A DNA stretch of 64,000 bases, from contig PPHI01000003.1 of NCBI GenBank assembly GCA_002901265.1, positions 1 through 64,000 of the forward strand, written 5' to 3'. A program made the translations under genes and the position numbers. Position 1 is the first letter of the stretch; each line of letters opens with the position of its first letter. Below are positions 34,783-43,865 of this stretch, piece after piece. The stretch is from Rhodopirellula baltica. GTDB lineage: Bacteria; Planctomycetota; Planctomycetia; Pirellulales; Pirellulaceae. Under the pieces are notes generated by a model, which saw only the letters and a program-made list of their open reading frames with translations, had not been told where the DNA came from and did not search any database.

Positions 34783-35283
34783 ATGCGTCTACTACTACTG
34801 CTGTTATTGACCGCGACGCTGTTACCAGTGGTCGCGAATGCGGGCGATCCACAGAAGTTCGCCGAGTATCAAGCGAGAATGCAAGCTCGCCGCGAGGCCG
34901 CATTAAAAGCTAGGTCGGTCTATCGGCGCTCAATCATTGCCGGGCCGACGACCAATCTGTCGCAGCAGCAATCGGCATTGCCACAACAACCGTTCAATGG
35001 TGCGAGCCAGTTTCCTCGCCCTGCACTTTCTGGAGTCGCACCACAGCCGGTCCTGCGTGGATACACTCCGCAACCAGCGCTGCGTGGATACGCGCCGCAG
35101 CCGGCCCTGCGTGGATATGCACCACAGCCAGCGCTGCGTTACTACTCACCACAACCGGCGCTCCGCTACTATTCGCCTCAACCAGCATTGCGGTATTTCT
35201 CGCCCCAGCCAGCCCTTCGTGGGTTCACGCCCCAACCGGCACTACGACACTACTCGCCCCAGCCAGCATTTCGTTCCAAGTGA
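34783..35283 (+). CDS. Secreted protein with nine 9-residue PQPALR repeats
   Basis: About 166 residues. A signal peptide (RLLLLLLLTATLLPVVANA) is followed by a charged helix (QKFAEYQARMQARREAALKA) and then nine tandem copies of the nonapeptide [G/Y/H][Y/F/V][A/S/T]PQP[A/V]LR (residues 87-167 counted from the upstream GTG at 34774). The repeats are Pro-, Gln- and Arg-rich, so the region is probably extended and basic. No family is recognised. It may be an envelope or matrix structural protein. GTG at 34774 is an alternative start; I favour the ATG at 34783. Confidence 0.65.
   Translation: MRLLLLLLLTATLLPVVANAGDPQKFAEYQARMQARREAALKARSVYRRSIIAGPTTNLSQQQSALPQQPFNGASQFPRPALSGVAPQPVLRGYTPQPALRGYAPQPALRGYAPQPALRYYSPQPALRYYSPQPALRYFSPQPALRGFTPQPALRHYSPQPAFRSK
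35032..35274 (+). repeat. Nine 27-bp tandem coding repeats
   Basis: Direct repeats with a period of 27 bases, coding the PQPALR nonapeptide array. The bases vary mainly at third codon positions and at the first three codons of each unit, so selection appears to preserve the peptide. Confidence 0.7.
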
Positions 35284-35310
35284 TTCGAAGAAACAGGTTT
35301 TCGGTGGTTG

Positions 35311-36171
35311 TTAAGATGATTTCTTGGTGGCGATGACGCGGTGGAAGTGCAAGCGAACTTCTTGGTCCACGACGCGGCGAACGCCTTCGACCAAACATGC
35401 CGGTTCGTTTTGGCTTTCGCCTTCCGCGATGATCGCGTCGAGCGGTGTGCCCGGATCGACGCTGAATGTTCGCTGGTTGATCGTCTGATTTCCGGCATCC
35501 AGTTCGGGGATGATGAAGTGGCAGGTCGCGCCGTAACTGAGCATCCGTGCGGCATGCGCGTCATGGTAAGGTCGGAAGCCGGGGAAGCCTGGTAGCAGCC
35601 CGTGGTGCAGGTTGATGATTCGCCCGCCGGCGAACTGCCAGCAAGTGCTTGGCGGTAGCACACGCATGTAGCGGGCGAGAACGACATAGTCGACGTCGTA
35701 GTGGTCCAGCAGCTCGACCATCGCGCCGTCATCGGCCGCACCGCTGTCGTCGCCGATGCGTTGAAACGGCACGTCGAATTCCTCGGCCAACGACGCAAGG
35801 CGTTTACGATTGGAGATCAGCACGGCGGGGATCGCGTTGATTTTGCCGTCTTTGATCGCCTGCAAAACGGCTCGCGGCGTGTGCTCGACGAACGTGCAGC
35901 AGATCGCCAGCCGCGGCACGGGGTGCCAATCGGGGCTCCAAACACGAATCGCCAAGCCCGTGTGATCGCCGATTTGCCGCATCGCCGATTGCAGCATTTC
36001 GAATTGTGAATCTTCGATCGAAATCCGGCACAGCATGGCGAACAATTGCTGGTCGTCGTGGTCATACATCTGGATTTCGGCGATGTTGGCCCCCTGACCG
36101 GTGACGTAGTGGATGATCGGGTCGGCCAATCCGACGTTGTCAGGCCCCAGTGCGGTGATGACGACTTCCAT
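35311..36171 (-). CDS. purU: Formyltetrahydrofolate deformylase
   Basis: A 286-residue protein. The N-terminal ACT domain (VVITALGPDNVGLADPIIHYV ... SQFEMLQSAMRQIGDHTG) is followed by a formyltransferase-type domain with VLISNRKRLASLAEEFDVPF, INLHHGLLPGFPGF and LDAGNQTINQ. These correspond to the Asn-His-Asp catalytic set of PurU. It hydrolyses 10-formyltetrahydrofolate to THF and formate, feeding the PurT-type formate step in purine synthesis. HHGLLPGFPGF differs slightly from the usual HHSFLPAFxGA, a minor divergence. The start at 36169-36171 matches the usual ACT-domain opening. Confidence 0.85.
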   Translation of the reverse strand: MEVVITALGPDNVGLADPIIHYVTGQGANIAEIQMYDHDDQQLFAMLCRISIEDSQFEMLQSAMRQIGDHTGLAIRVWSPDWHPVPRLAICCTFVEHTPRAVLQAIKDGKINAIPAVLISNRKRLASLAEEFDVPFQRIGDDSGAADDGAMVELLDHYDVDYVVLARYMRVLPPSTCWQFAGGRIINLHHGLLPGFPGFRPYHDAHAARMLSYGATCHFIIPELDAGNQTINQRTFSVDPGTPLDAIIAEGESQNEPACLVEGVRRVVDQEVRLHFHRVIATKKSS

Positions 36172-36255
36172 TAAAATGCTCCAGCTGCTATCCAGTCTCG
36201 TGCGTCGACAGATGCACCGTTTACACCAAAACGCCCAAAAACGCGATACCGTCCC

Positions 36256-36723
36256 GTGAATGCGCCAACGCCATCGATTCGCCTGAAACGCGATAAAGTG
36301 CCGCCCGGCGAGGTCTTGTGCGATCACTGCACCGCCAAGTGTTGCCACTATTTCGCACTGCCGATCGATGCGCCGACCACCCGCAAGGACTTCGACTACA
36401 TCCGCTGGTACCTGCTGCACGATCGCGCCACGGTCTTCGTCGAAGACTCCAGCTGGTACCTGCTCGTCCACACGACCTGCAAACACCTTCGCGACGACCA
36501 CCGCTGCGGAATCTACGAAACCCGGCCTCAGATCTGTCGTGAATACACGACCGACGAGTGCGAGTTTGATGACGACTGGTGTTACGACCAATACTTCGAA
36601 ACCGCCGAACAGATCGACGAATACGCCGACGGATTGTACGGTCCCCAATTCCCCGATCCTGATCGGCCCGAACGCCATTCGCTACGCCGGCCGCGTCCCA
36701 GCGGTTTGCCCGTCGTCGGCTAG
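36256..36723 (+). CDS. YkgJ family cysteine cluster protein
   Basis: A 155-residue protein with the YkgJ cysteine pattern LCDHCTAKCCHYFALPID, then CKHLRDDHRCGIYETRPQIC and CEFDDDWCYDQY. The cysteines probably bind a zinc ion or Fe-S cluster. The family is widespread and functionally uncharacterised. It begins with GTG (36256-36258), in a reading frame with no nearby ATG, and is followed after 64 bases by hisS. It reads divergently from purU. Confidence 0.85.
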   Translation: MNAPTPSIRLKRDKVPPGEVLCDHCTAKCCHYFALPIDAPTTRKDFDYIRWYLLHDRATVFVEDSSWYLLVHTTCKHLRDDHRCGIYETRPQICREYTTDECEFDDDWCYDQYFETAEQIDEYADGLYGPQFPDPDRPERHSLRRPRPSGLPVVG

Positions 36724-36787
36724 CCTGCCGCTTCTCCCATCAGCGGCGCTCCCTTCTATACCTTTTGATATCCACCCTCGCACTGTT

Positions 36788-38131
36788 ATGTCTTTGATCA
36801 AACCTCGAACCCTGAACGGATTTCGCGATTACCTACCTGCGGTGATGATCCCGCGCGAACGGCTGATGGAAACCGCGCGAAGAGTGTTCCGATCGTTCGG
36901 CTTCGCGCCGATCGATACGCCGACGTTGGAATACCTGGAAATCCTGACGGGCAAAGGCAGCGACGAAACCGACCGCCAGATCTATCGCTTCGAAGACAAT
37001 GGCGGTCGTGCGGTCGGCATGCGATTCGACTTGACCGTTCCGTTGGCACGCTTCGCCGCACAGCACATCAACGAACTCGGCACCCCGTTCAAACGCTATC
37101 ACATCGCGTCCGTTTGGCGAGGCGAACGTCCACAAGCCGGACGCTATCGCGAGTTCATGCAATGTGACTTTGACACGATCGGAACCACCGGTGTGATGGC
37201 CGATATCGAAGCCGTCGCCGTGATCAACCGTTTGCTTTGTGAAATCGGCTTCGAGAAATTCACCATCAGCGTGAACAATCGTGGTGTCCTGACCGAGCTG
37301 CTGCGTCACCTGGATTTAGAAGACAAAGCGGTCGAGCTGCTTCGTTGTTTGGACAAGCTTGCCAAGATCGGCCGCGAACGCGTCGCCGAGGAAATGTGTG
37401 AAGCCGCCGGCGTGACACCTGATCAAGCGGACAAGGTCCTCGCACTGGCCGAGTTGGATGGCGACGCCGAATCGATCTTCGAACGTTTGCCAAACTTGAT
37501 CGGTGGTAGCGAAGCAGGGCTGGAGGCGATCCAGCGTTTGCAAGATGTTCACCAAGGTGCCTTGGCGGCTGGCGTGCCGAGCGAGCGAATCAAAATCGAT
37601 GTGTCGATCGCCCGCGGCCTGGATTACTACACCGGTGTCATTTTCGAAACGACACTCGACGATCTGCCCGGGATCGGTAGCGTTTGCAGTGGTGGTCGCT
37701 ACGACAACTTGGCAGGGCTTTACACCAAGCAGCACCTGCCCGGAATCGGCGCGTCGTTGGGACTGGACCGATTGCTCGCCGCGATGGAAACGCTGGAACT
37801 GTTGGGCGACGCGAAGACCCCCGCGGGAGTGTTCATTGCATACTTTGACGCCGATCGCCGTGATGACTACCTCAAGCTTTCGGCAACCTTGCGGGCCCAC
37901 GGCATTGCTAATGAGATCTATCCCGATCCCAAAAAGCTTGGTGCTCAGCTGAAATACGCTGACGGACACGGATTCCAAGTTGCCTTGGTCGCCGGGGGCA
38001 ACGAATGGGACGAACAACGGATCCAAGTCAAAACTTTGGCCACCAAACAGACGCAGGACGTGAATTATCGTCACGACCAGCCCCAGGATTTGGTTGCGGC
38101 GTTGAACCAAATTCTTGCAGGCGAGGTATAG
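36788..38131 (+). CDS. hisS: Histidine--tRNA ligase
   Basis: A 447-residue class II aminoacyl-tRNA synthetase of the usual length. Class II motifs are visible: motif 1 in the N-terminal part, motif 2 in FKRYHIASVWRGERPQAGRYREFMQCDFD, the histidine-A/B regions ARGLDYYTGVIFE and SVCSGGRYDNLAGLY, and motif 3 in GIGASLGLDRLLAAME. The C-terminal anticodon-binding domain (VFIAYFDADRRDDYLKLS ... IQVKTLATKQTQDV) follows. It charges tRNA-His. The start is the ATG at 36788-36790 (SLIKPRTLNGFRDYLP); the frame extends upstream but without homology. Confidence 0.95.
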   Translation: MSLIKPRTLNGFRDYLPAVMIPRERLMETARRVFRSFGFAPIDTPTLEYLEILTGKGSDETDRQIYRFEDNGGRAVGMRFDLTVPLARFAAQHINELGTPFKRYHIASVWRGERPQAGRYREFMQCDFDTIGTTGVMADIEAVAVINRLLCEIGFEKFTISVNNRGVLTELLRHLDLEDKAVELLRCLDKLAKIGRERVAEEMCEAAGVTPDQADKVLALAELDGDAESIFERLPNLIGGSEAGLEAIQRLQDVHQGALAAGVPSERIKIDVSIARGLDYYTGVIFETTLDDLPGIGSVCSGGRYDNLAGLYTKQHLPGIGASLGLDRLLAAMETLELLGDAKTPAGVFIAYFDADRRDDYLKLSATLRAHGIANEIYPDPKKLGAQLKYADGHGFQVALVAGGNEWDEQRIQVKTLATKQTQDVNYRHDQPQDLVAALNQILAGEV

Positions 38132-38171
38132 TGATAGGACGACCGATCACTTTTCTATTTGCCGACGGTTT

Positions 38172-41100
38172 ATGTCCACCGCCACTTCGTCAACGAAAAA
38201 ACAGCCCGGCCAGCATCGCGGCGACGCGGGCAATACGACGGCTGTCAACCGATCCGCCGCCGAACAGATCATCGACGAACGGATCGAAGAGGCTCGGCGG
38301 GCGTTGTGGTGGAGCGAGATCACACGCGCGGTGTTGAAGATCGCGATCGGCAGTATGGCAGCCCTGCTGGCTTGGTTGGTCCTGGACCACTGGATCTACT
38401 CGCCAGGCATGTCGATTCGCGTACTCGCGTTTGCCGCTTTCCTTGGCGTGGTCATCTGGTACTTCGTCCGGCACACATGGCCCCTGATGACCCAGCAGGT
38501 CACCAGCGAATACGCCGCCTGGGCACTCGAAAACGACCATCCCGATTACCGCCAGCAGCTGACCAGCTACGTCACGCTGAAACCCGAATCACCACGCGGC
38601 GTGCGTGCCCGTGTCGTGCAAGCGATTGGGACTCGGGCAGCAACGCTGCTGAAAACGCATGACGTGTTGCCTGGTGAAGCGACGGGGACGTTCAAATGGT
38701 GGATCGCCGCGGCAAGCTTGTTTGCGCTGCTGGCTGCCTACATCGTCGCTTCACCCAAAAGCTCCGTCGCATCGACGCAGCGACTTGTCGCACCGTTCGC
38801 TTCGATCGCACCCGCGAAACGTGTTGCCATCAGCAACGTGACTCCTGGAAATACGCAAACCTTGGCCGGACGCAGCGTTGCGATCTCTGCCGAAGTCAAA
38901 GGGCTGTTTACTGGCGAAGCGGTCACGTGTCGTGTGCTTGATGCCGCCAAAGAAACCACGCTGGCAATGGAGTTCGATGAAGCAACTGATCGCTTTAAAA
39001 CAAGCCTGGCGATTGAGCACACCGCGGTCGGGCAACAGCAATACTGGATCGAAGCCTGCGACGCGGTCGCGGGGCCATTTCAAATCGCAATCGAAAATGT
39101 GCCGGTCGTCGCGATCGAACGCGTCCGCTATCAACCGCCTGCCTACACCGACACGCAACCACGCACAACGTCCAGTCCCGCGATCCAAGCTCTCGATGCC
39201 ACCACGGTGACGATTCACGCGAGAGTCAATCGTCCGGTCGCACGCGCAGAGATGCAATTGAATTGCAAGACCATCGGCGACTCGCTGCGCGCGACTGGCG
39301 GGATCACCAAAATGCAGATCGCCGAAGACGGCGTGACCTTGACCGCGGGGTTAATTCTTCGCAGTGCCGTCGGACGCCCCAATGCGGTCGAGCCGGTGAA
39401 CTATCGCATTCAGGTTTGGGATCAATCGGAACAAACGAATCCAGACCCGATCGTCTATCCGATCAAGGTCATCCCCGATTTGCCGCCCGATGTCACCATC
39501 GTGGTGCCACGCAAGTCACCGAAAGAGGTTCCCGATAACTCACAACAAACGATCGAAGTCCACGCGATGGACGCCGACTTCGAATTGGAACGGGTGCAGT
39601 TAAAGCTTGTCCGTGGTTTGGACACCCTCGCCGAACCCGTGATTTGGAAACGTGAATCGAACGGGAAAGGCAATCAAGTTGCCGTGTTCCGGTTCCGGCC
39701 ATTTCTCTATCGCTTGCGTCCCGGAGACGTCGTACGCGTAACCGCGACGGCGATCGACAATCGCAACATCCCAGGCGACCCACGGATCCGCCCCAACACG
39801 GTCACCACCGACCCGGTCGAATTGCGTATCGTCGAAGACGACCCGAACTTGCCACAAGACCCGACCGACAACGACGGTTTGTCCACTCCGGACAAGCAAC
39901 CCGCCAGCGATGTAAATCAAAGTGAAGCGGGCGAAGGCCAGTCTTCTTCCGGTTCCGGCGGCGAAGGTGGTGAATCAGGCGGCGAACAGTCGGGTAACTC
40001 CGGCAGTTCTGGCGGTGAGTCCTCCGGCGAATCGTCAGCGGAGAACCAACCCAACAACGAGAACCCCGAATCAAACGGCCAGCCGGATCAGAACCCGTCT
40101 GACGGCAATGAATCTGACGGCGACGAAAAACAGTCCTCGGGCGAATCGGGATCTGGCAACGAACCGACGGGCAACCCAAGCGGATCCGAAGGCAAGGGCG
40201 AGGCCTCGTCGAACCCACAAGACCCGTCGAGCGCCCAGCAGCCAAATCGCGAGACCAATTCCGATCAATCCAGTTCGGATCAAACCGGCGAAGGCGAGGC
40301 TGACCCGAACGGACAGCCAAGCCCCAATGGCGAGAGCGATCCGCAGGGGCAGGGGCAGTCGTCAGCAAACGAGGCAACTCCGCCAGGTCAAAGTGATAAC
40401 TCGCAGTCGTCTTCCGATGGCGGCACTAAGATGTCTGGCAGCGATACTGAGACTGGCAGTGAATCAAATTCAGCGGATGGTTTGCAATCGCCCGAGGGAT
40501 CACAACAACCTGACGGATCACAGCAAGATGGCTCGTCAGGCGAATCGGATTCGTCAGGCAAGTCGGCACCGGAGCACGATGGAGAAGCATTCGAGCGGAT
40601 CAAAGACTATCTCGAACGCCAAAAGAATAAGCCGCAAAGCGATGGCAAACAGCCTTCGTCGCCTCAATCCGATTCGGCGTCTGGTCAAGAGAGCGATGCA
40701 GGCAAGCAACCAGGCGAGCAAGGTGACCAGCCAAGTAGCCAGCAAGGGAAACAAGAATCAACGGGCAGCGAGAGCAGCGCGGGCGATCAATCCACATCGG
40801 GTGAAAACTCCCAAGGCGGTGAATCTGGCAGCGAAAACGGCAGTGAGTCGGGGAGTGACGCTGGTAGCGAATCGGGTAGCGACGCTGGTCAAGAAACTGG
40901 CGGTGAAGAATCCGGAAGTGAATCAGGCAGTGAAACGGGGAGCGACGCCGGCGTCAGTCGGATAGCAAGACCGGAACAGAAGGCACCAACTCGAGTGAAT
41001 CCGCAGATGACGCGTCAGGCGATTCAGACACCGGCGCAGCAGACGGCGAGGGCGATGACTCTCCAACCAAACAGCACAGTGGCCAACCGCAGGACAGTGA

Positions 41101-41677
41101 GATTGGTCCGGAAGGACAGCCCAACAACTCTGACCAATCACCAACAAATCAGAACCGCCCTGGCGATCCGTCGAAACCCAATTCTTCCAATCCCAATTCA
41201 TCACCGAACAACACGTCCAATTCGAACTCACCATCGTCTTCACCAAACGGTCAAATGACCAACGGTGATGGGACAGGAGACTCGCCGCTCGATGACACCG
41301 GGGTGGCCGACCCGCCGCCTCCACCTGATCTGGATTATGCCAAGAAAGCCACCGATATGGTGCTCGATTATTTGGACGAGAACCGCGACCAGATCGACAA
41401 CGATCTACTGGAAGAACTGAACTGGTCGGCCGAGGACTTAGAGCGGTTTCGTAAGCGTTGGGAGAACGTCCGCGACATCGATCAACCGGCAACGGATCCC
41501 AACCAATCCGAACAGCTCAAAGACGCGTTAAAAAGTTTGGGGCTGCGGCCCAGCCAATCAACCAACGGCACCGCAGCTCGCAAAAGCGATGGATTGCGAA
41601 GTATCAATGACAGCGGCAACCGACGCCGTGTCCCCGCATCACTCCGCGAAGCATTCGAAGCGTTTCAAAAGCGATAG
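38172..41677 (+). CDS. Very large DUF4175-like membrane protein with acidic low-complexity region; apparent frameshift near 40950
   Basis: Three transmembrane helices in the first ~190 residues (e.g. AVLKIAIGSMAALLAWLVLD, VLAFAAFLGVVIWYFV, KWWIAAASLFALLAAYIVAS) precede a beta-rich extracytoplasmic part and a region of Ser/Gly/Glu/Asp/Gln/Asn-rich repeats from about residue 590. Near 40950 the frame changes: the original frame decays into basic sequence and ends at 41258, while the other frame continues the acidic repeats and ends at 41677 in the helical NDLLEELNWSAEDLERFR. The gene is 3506 bases long, one short of a multiple of three, so one missing base would restore about 1168 residues. DUF4175-like large membrane proteins accompany MoxR/vWA clusters, but the assignment is tentative. 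Confidence 0.7.
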
Positions 41678-41729
41678 GAAACGTTGCAGGGCGTGTTGCG
41701 TCTATCGGTCGCCTTGCGATCGTCTGCGG

Positions 41730-43799
41730 TTAATTGGTTTCTTCCTTTTGGATCAACTCAATCGCGGCGGTTGCGAACCGCTTGCCCATCTCGTCGTAGC
41801 CTTCGGGCGGACAGTGGACTCCGTTGTTGACGCCATTCAAATCATCGGTGTCGACCCATTTGGCGAACGAATTGCCGTTGGCGAAATCGACTTGGATTTG
41901 ACGAATGGTGTCCCAGTTCGCCGTGCTAACTCGGGCGTCGCTGAGCCGCCCAATCACCCAGCTGATGTCTTCGCGGCCAAAATCGTCAATCAGTTGGCGA
42001 CGCAGCTGCCGCAGGTTGTCGGCATAGGCTTGTGTTGTCGCGTCTTGCTGATGATCACGTTCGCCTTGCATCCACACGAAACTGATCGAATCGAGGTCAT
42101 TCGTCGCTGTACCGTTCTTTTCAATCGCTTCCTTCGCTTTGCCGAGCAACTCGGCGTAGATTTTGCCACGCGGAACCCAACGCGAAATCGATCGCCCACC
42201 ATATGCAACTTTGACCAGGATCAACGTGTCGTTCGGAAACGATTTGCGAAGTGTGGGTAGGAACGTGGTTTCCGGATCCAGGTTTTTCATGTTCGATTGC
42301 CCGGACAGTAAAAACAAACGCGTTTTGCCAGCCTGGTAGTCATTGCCATCATGGCTGTTCTCCACCGAAGCCACCCACGTTTTCAATTCCGATTTCATCG
42401 CGATGACGATGTCTGGATGGCGATCGCTCACATCGGTCGTTTCCCCCGGATCGGCGATCAAGTCAAACAGTTCAAACTTGCGATCATCGAACGCGCGGTC
42501 GTTACCGCCACGGCCACGCGATTGCTTTGCGTCAATCAGTTTGAAACGATCATCCGAAAGTGCGATGGCATCTCGAAAGTAAAACCCGATCGGGCGTCCA
42601 CGTTCTTGTTGCGCACCGGTTAACAGCGGCATCAGGTCGATTCCATCGAAAGGACGTCTGGGCAGTTCGATGTCAAGCAGTGTGGCAATCGTTGGCAAAT
42701 AGTCCAGGGTCGTGCAAGGTGCGTCGATCACCGTTCCGGATCGAATTTGTGTCGGCCATTCGATCAAGCCGGGGACTCGTATGCCGCCTTCATAGAGTGA
42801 CGCTTTGCGTTCGCGGAATGGGCCGGCAGATCCTTGCAGCCGAGCGTCTGGTTTGAAGGTGCGCCCGACTGGCGGACCCGGGCCGTTGTCACTTGTAAAG
42901 ACCAACAACGTTTGATCAGCGATGCCCAACTCGCGAAGCGTGTTGCGCAGCCGTCCCATCTGCGCATCGACTGCCGTTGCGAGGCTGTAGTAGTGCTGCT
43001 GGTTTTCGGGCAGGTCGGCGTAATGCTGCGCCATGTAACGTGGGTTGCCGACGACGGGTGAATGCGGTGGGTTGAACCAGATGACTGCAAGGAAAGGTCG
43101 GTCGTTTTCGGCTTTGGCACGGATGAAATCGAGCGCGCGGTCCATGACGATTTCTGCGGCGCAGCCTTCGACCGGTTCCGCCAGCGGTTTGCCGTTGTGA
43201 ATGAACCCGGCACGTTGATCGATCGGCGCGGGCCTGTACGGTCCACCTAGGGCTCGCCCGATAGCGCCCGGATCGATGTAGGGATCAAACGTCGCGACCG
43301 ATGAAGGCGTCGAAAACCATTCGTCAAATCCGGCCATGCCAGGTGTCATCAAGACTTTCTTTTCGCCTCGATAGTCTGGTGTGAGCATCCCGAGGTGCCA
43401 TTTACCGAAATGACCTGTCGCGTAGCCTTTCGTTTTCACCAATTCGGCGATCGTGGTTTCTTCGTCGCGCAAATGCGTTGTGGCACCCGGATCGTTTCCC
43501 ATCCCACAGCGGACGGCAACACGACCGGTCAACAATCCGGCGCGTGATGGAATGCAAAGTGGCGAGCCGACATAGAACCGATTCAATCGCGCACCCGCTT
43601 TTGCCATCTCGTCCAAGTGCGGCGTTTTGATCCGCGCATGGCCGTTGTATCCGGTGTCGCCCCAGCCCAGGTCGTCTGCCATGCAGAGAACGAGGTTCGG
43701 TCGCTTGATCGGTTGAGTCGCCTGGGGTGATGCCGCGATAATGTTGCCGACACAAGCGATCGCAATGACACTGCCGATAAGGAAACGGACGATCAACAT
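41730..43799 (-). CDS. Secreted sulfatase fused to a sialate O-acetylesterase-like (SGNH/SASA) domain
   Basis: A 689-residue fusion. Residues 1-24 are a signal peptide. The sulfatase domain starts at KRPNLVLCMADDLGWGDTG and has the formylglycine motif CIPSRAGLLTGR (Cys82), KWHLG, SDNGPGP and DPGETTDVSDRHPDI. From about residue 495 a second hydrolase domain begins with LLSGQSNMKNL (Ser502), then WMQGERDHQQ and VDTDDLNGVNNGVHCPPEGYDEMG (His662), which matches the SASA/carbohydrate acetylesterase (CE6-like) family. Together they could remove sulfate and acetyl groups from one polysaccharide. The start at 43797-43799 opens the signal peptide. Confidence 0.88.
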   Translation of the reverse strand: MLIVRFLIGSVIAIACVGNIIAASPQATQPIKRPNLVLCMADDLGWGDTGYNGHARIKTPHLDEMAKAGARLNRFYVGSPLCIPSRAGLLTGRVAVRCGMGNDPGATTHLRDEETTIAELVKTKGYATGHFGKWHLGMLTPDYRGEKKVLMTPGMAGFDEWFSTPSSVATFDPYIDPGAIGRALGGPYRPAPIDQRAGFIHNGKPLAEPVEGCAAEIVMDRALDFIRAKAENDRPFLAVIWFNPPHSPVVGNPRYMAQHYADLPENQQHYYSLATAVDAQMGRLRNTLRELGIADQTLLVFTSDNGPGPPVGRTFKPDARLQGSAGPFRERKASLYEGGIRVPGLIEWPTQIRSGTVIDAPCTTLDYLPTIATLLDIELPRRPFDGIDLMPLLTGAQQERGRPIGFYFRDAIALSDDRFKLIDAKQSRGRGGNDRAFDDRKFELFDLIADPGETTDVSDRHPDIVIAMKSELKTWVASVENSHDGNDYQAGKTRLFLLSGQSNMKNLDPETTFLPTLRKSFPNDTLILVKVAYGGRSISRWVPRGKIYAELLGKAKEAIEKNGTATNDLDSISFVWMQGERDHQQDATTQAYADNLRQLRRQLIDDFGREDISWVIGRLSDARVSTANWDTIRQIQVDFANGNSFAKWVDTDDLNGVNNGVHCPPEGYDEMGKRFATAAIELIQKEETN

Positions 43800-43865
43800 G
43801 AGAAGCTTCCACCTTCGAATTCGATAAGCCAGTCGAAGCGACCATCGTACACCCGGCAGCACGTG

